Of a DNA stretch of 64,000 bases, positions 63,003-64,000 are shown in pieces. A model generated the notes under the pieces. The model was not told the DNA's origin. It saw only the letters and a program-made list of their open reading frames with translations, and ran no database searches. Source of the DNA: Methyloceanibacter stevinii (GTDB taxonomy: Bacteria > Pseudomonadota > Alphaproteobacteria > Rhizobiales > Methyloligellaceae). A program made the translations under genes and the position numbers. Numbering within the stretch: the first letter of the stretch is position 1; each line of letters starts with the position of its first letter. The stretch covers positions 62,001-126,000 of the forward strand of contig NZ_LPWE01000011.1 of NCBI RefSeq assembly GCF_001723355.1, given 5' to 3'.

Positions 63003-64000
63003 AGAAGTTTTCCTGGATTGAGGATGCCGTTTGGATCGAAGCTGGCCTTGATCGATTTCATGAGGTCGATCGCGACCGCGCCTTTCGCGTGGGGCAGGAG
63101 ATCGCGCTTCATGCGCCCTATCCCGTGTTCGGCACTGATCGAACCGCCGAGATCGAGGACGATCTCGTGGACCGCGGCATTGAGCGCCTCCCAATTCGCG
63201 AGATACACATCCTTGTCCATGCCGACGGGCTGACTGACGTTGTAGTGGATGTTGCCGTCGCCGAGATGTCCGAAGGGAACGGGCCGGGCGCCGGGGATCA
63301 TCAGCTCCACGAGATCGTTGGCCCGAACAATAAACTCAGGCACATGTGCGATGGGAACGGACACGTCGTGCTTGATGCTGCCGCCTTCGTATTTCTGAAC
63401 TTCGCTCATGACCTCGCGCAGCTTCCACAGCTCACCCGTCTGCCGGTCGGACGTCGTCAGGACGGCGTCTTCGATCACCCCGGATTCGATAGCGCCGGCG
63501 AGTTGCGTCTGCACAAGGTCATGGACCGTTGCGCCGGCGAGGGGGCTGGAAACCTCGAGAAGGACGTACCAGGCGTGGGGGGCTCTGAGCGGATCATGAA
63601 GTCCCGTACCGTGTTTGATCGCGAAGTCGAGACCGATGCGCGGCAGGATCTCGAAGGCGGTGAGCATTGGCCCGGCCGCGTCGCGCATCCGGGCCAGAAG
63701 CTCGGTCGCGCTTTCGAGGTCGCCCAAGCCCGCCATACAGGTGACCCTCTCGGCGGGACGGGGAAACAGGCGCAAGACCGCTGCCGTGATCACGCCGAGC
63801 GTTCCTTCCGCACCGATGAAAAGATTCTTCAGGTCGTAGCCCGTGTTGTCTTTGCGTAAGCCTTTGAGGCCGTGCCACACGCGCCCGTCCGCGAGAACGA
63901 CTTCGAGCCCGAGCGCGAGATCCCGCGCGTTCCCGTACGCAAGCACGGCCAGGCCGCCCGCGTTCGTCGAAAGGACGCCGCCGATTTGGCAGCTTCCCTC
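62999..64000 (-). CDS. FAD-binding oxidase (D-lactate/glycolate dehydrogenase-like), 5' end outside window
   Basis: The frame stays open from the stop at 62999 to the window edge. QIGGVLSTNAGGLAVLAYGNARDLALGLEVVLADGRV and GYDLKNLFIGAEGTLGVITAAVLRLFP are the FAD-binding (FAD_binding_4) domain. The C-terminal GlcD-like part includes PVPFGHLGDGNIHYNVSQP, and SISAEHGIGRMKRDLL has the conserved His-Gly pair. The ending NPGKLL is standard. These enzymes oxidise D-lactate, D-2-hydroxyglutarate or related 2-hydroxyacids and pass electrons to the respiratory chain. Substrate cannot be decided. About 125-150 N-terminal residues are missing. Confidence 0.9.
   Translation of the reverse strand, partial: EGSCQIGGVLSTNAGGLAVLAYGNARDLALGLEVVLADGRVWHGLKGLRKDNTGYDLKNLFIGAEGTLGVITAAVLRLFPRPAERVTCMAGLGDLESATELLARMRDAAGPMLTAFEILPRIGLDFAIKHGTGLHDPLRAPHAWYVLLEVSSPLAGATVHDLVQTQLAGAIESGVIEDAVLTTSDRQTGELWKLREVMSEVQKYEGGSIKHDVSVPIAHVPEFIVRANDLVELMIPGARPVPFGHLGDGNIHYNVSQPVGMDKDVYLANWEALNAAVHEIVLDLGGSISAEHGIGRMKRDLLPHAKGAVAIDLMKSIKASFDPNGILNPGKLL

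Overview
The window reads as the chromosome of a GC-rich alphaproteobacterium, most likely of the order Hyphomicrobiales (Rhizobiales). The basis is the F0 ATP synthase cluster atpI-atpB-atpE-b'-b, the cell-cycle methyltransferase CcrM, the smc/DsbA/dciA/mutY neighbourhood next to ccrM, pyruvate phosphate dikinase, a TIGR02301 protein, and nadABC with a NadQ-type regulator and TATACTCA-type operators. A Hyphomicrobiaceae/Methyloligellaceae-like host is possible, but the sequence alone does not settle the genus. No rRNA, tRNA, CRISPR array, insertion sequence or prophage was recognised.

Layout. 1-1393 is a 3'-truncated trehalose-synthase-like GT4 glycosyltransferase. 1454-3943 is the F0 ATP synthase operon (minus strand). 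4166-12222 is chromosome and genome maintenance: smc, two DsbA-like thioredoxin proteins and dciA (minus), then mutY (plus) converging on ccrM (minus). 12393-17958 holds an alpha/beta hydrolase, an Rrf2 regulator divergent from a methyltransferase, rnhB, a PA0069-type radical SAM protein and a TIGR04283/TIGR04282 pair. 17951-22087 is a large repetitive autotransporter. 22309-30605 carries moaB, a family-4 uracil-DNA glycosylase, ETF-ubiquinone oxidoreductase, a TPR protein, ispE, a polyprenyl diphosphate synthase, a DUF2007 protein and a TrmN6-like methyltransferase. 30726-37231 carries two small secreted proteins, an S49 peptidase, glyQ and glyS interleaved with VOC-fold proteins, and a gamma-glutamylcyclotransferase-like protein. 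37418-47007 carries ppdK, a SleB-like hydrolase, the nadA-nadB-nadC operon and an L,D-transpeptidase-like protein without its catalytic motif. 47004-58968 carries an amino-acid permease, an ABC-2 exporter, a PQQ-type sugar dehydrogenase, a phosphatase-nadQ pair, an HD protein, tag, a YgfZ-like protein, a dihydroorotase and a LysE transporter. 58980-64000 carries conserved unknowns, an SRAP protein, PPK2, an O-methyltransferase and a truncated FAD-linked oxidase.

The best-supported functional circuit is NAD control. The nadABC operon has two palindromic operators around a readable promoter (45146-45247), and the NrtR/NadQ-like regulator that would bind them lies about 7 kb away (51963-52988).

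The most pervasive anomaly is a set of reading-frame breaks in otherwise well-conserved genes: atpB, smc, a DsbA-like gene, the TIGR04282 gene, the autotransporter, ETF-QO, sppA, glyQ, nadA, a permease, a phosphatase and probably the SleB-like hydrolase. In most of them adding one base restores the expected family sequence. Because several are essential genes, I read this mainly as consensus indel error in the assembly rather than gene decay. Many gene ends therefore need correction. Beyond that, no clearly new multi-gene system was found. The most interesting single items are the transpeptidase-like protein lacking the catalytic Cys, the 462-bp higher-order repeat of the autotransporter, and the nad operators.
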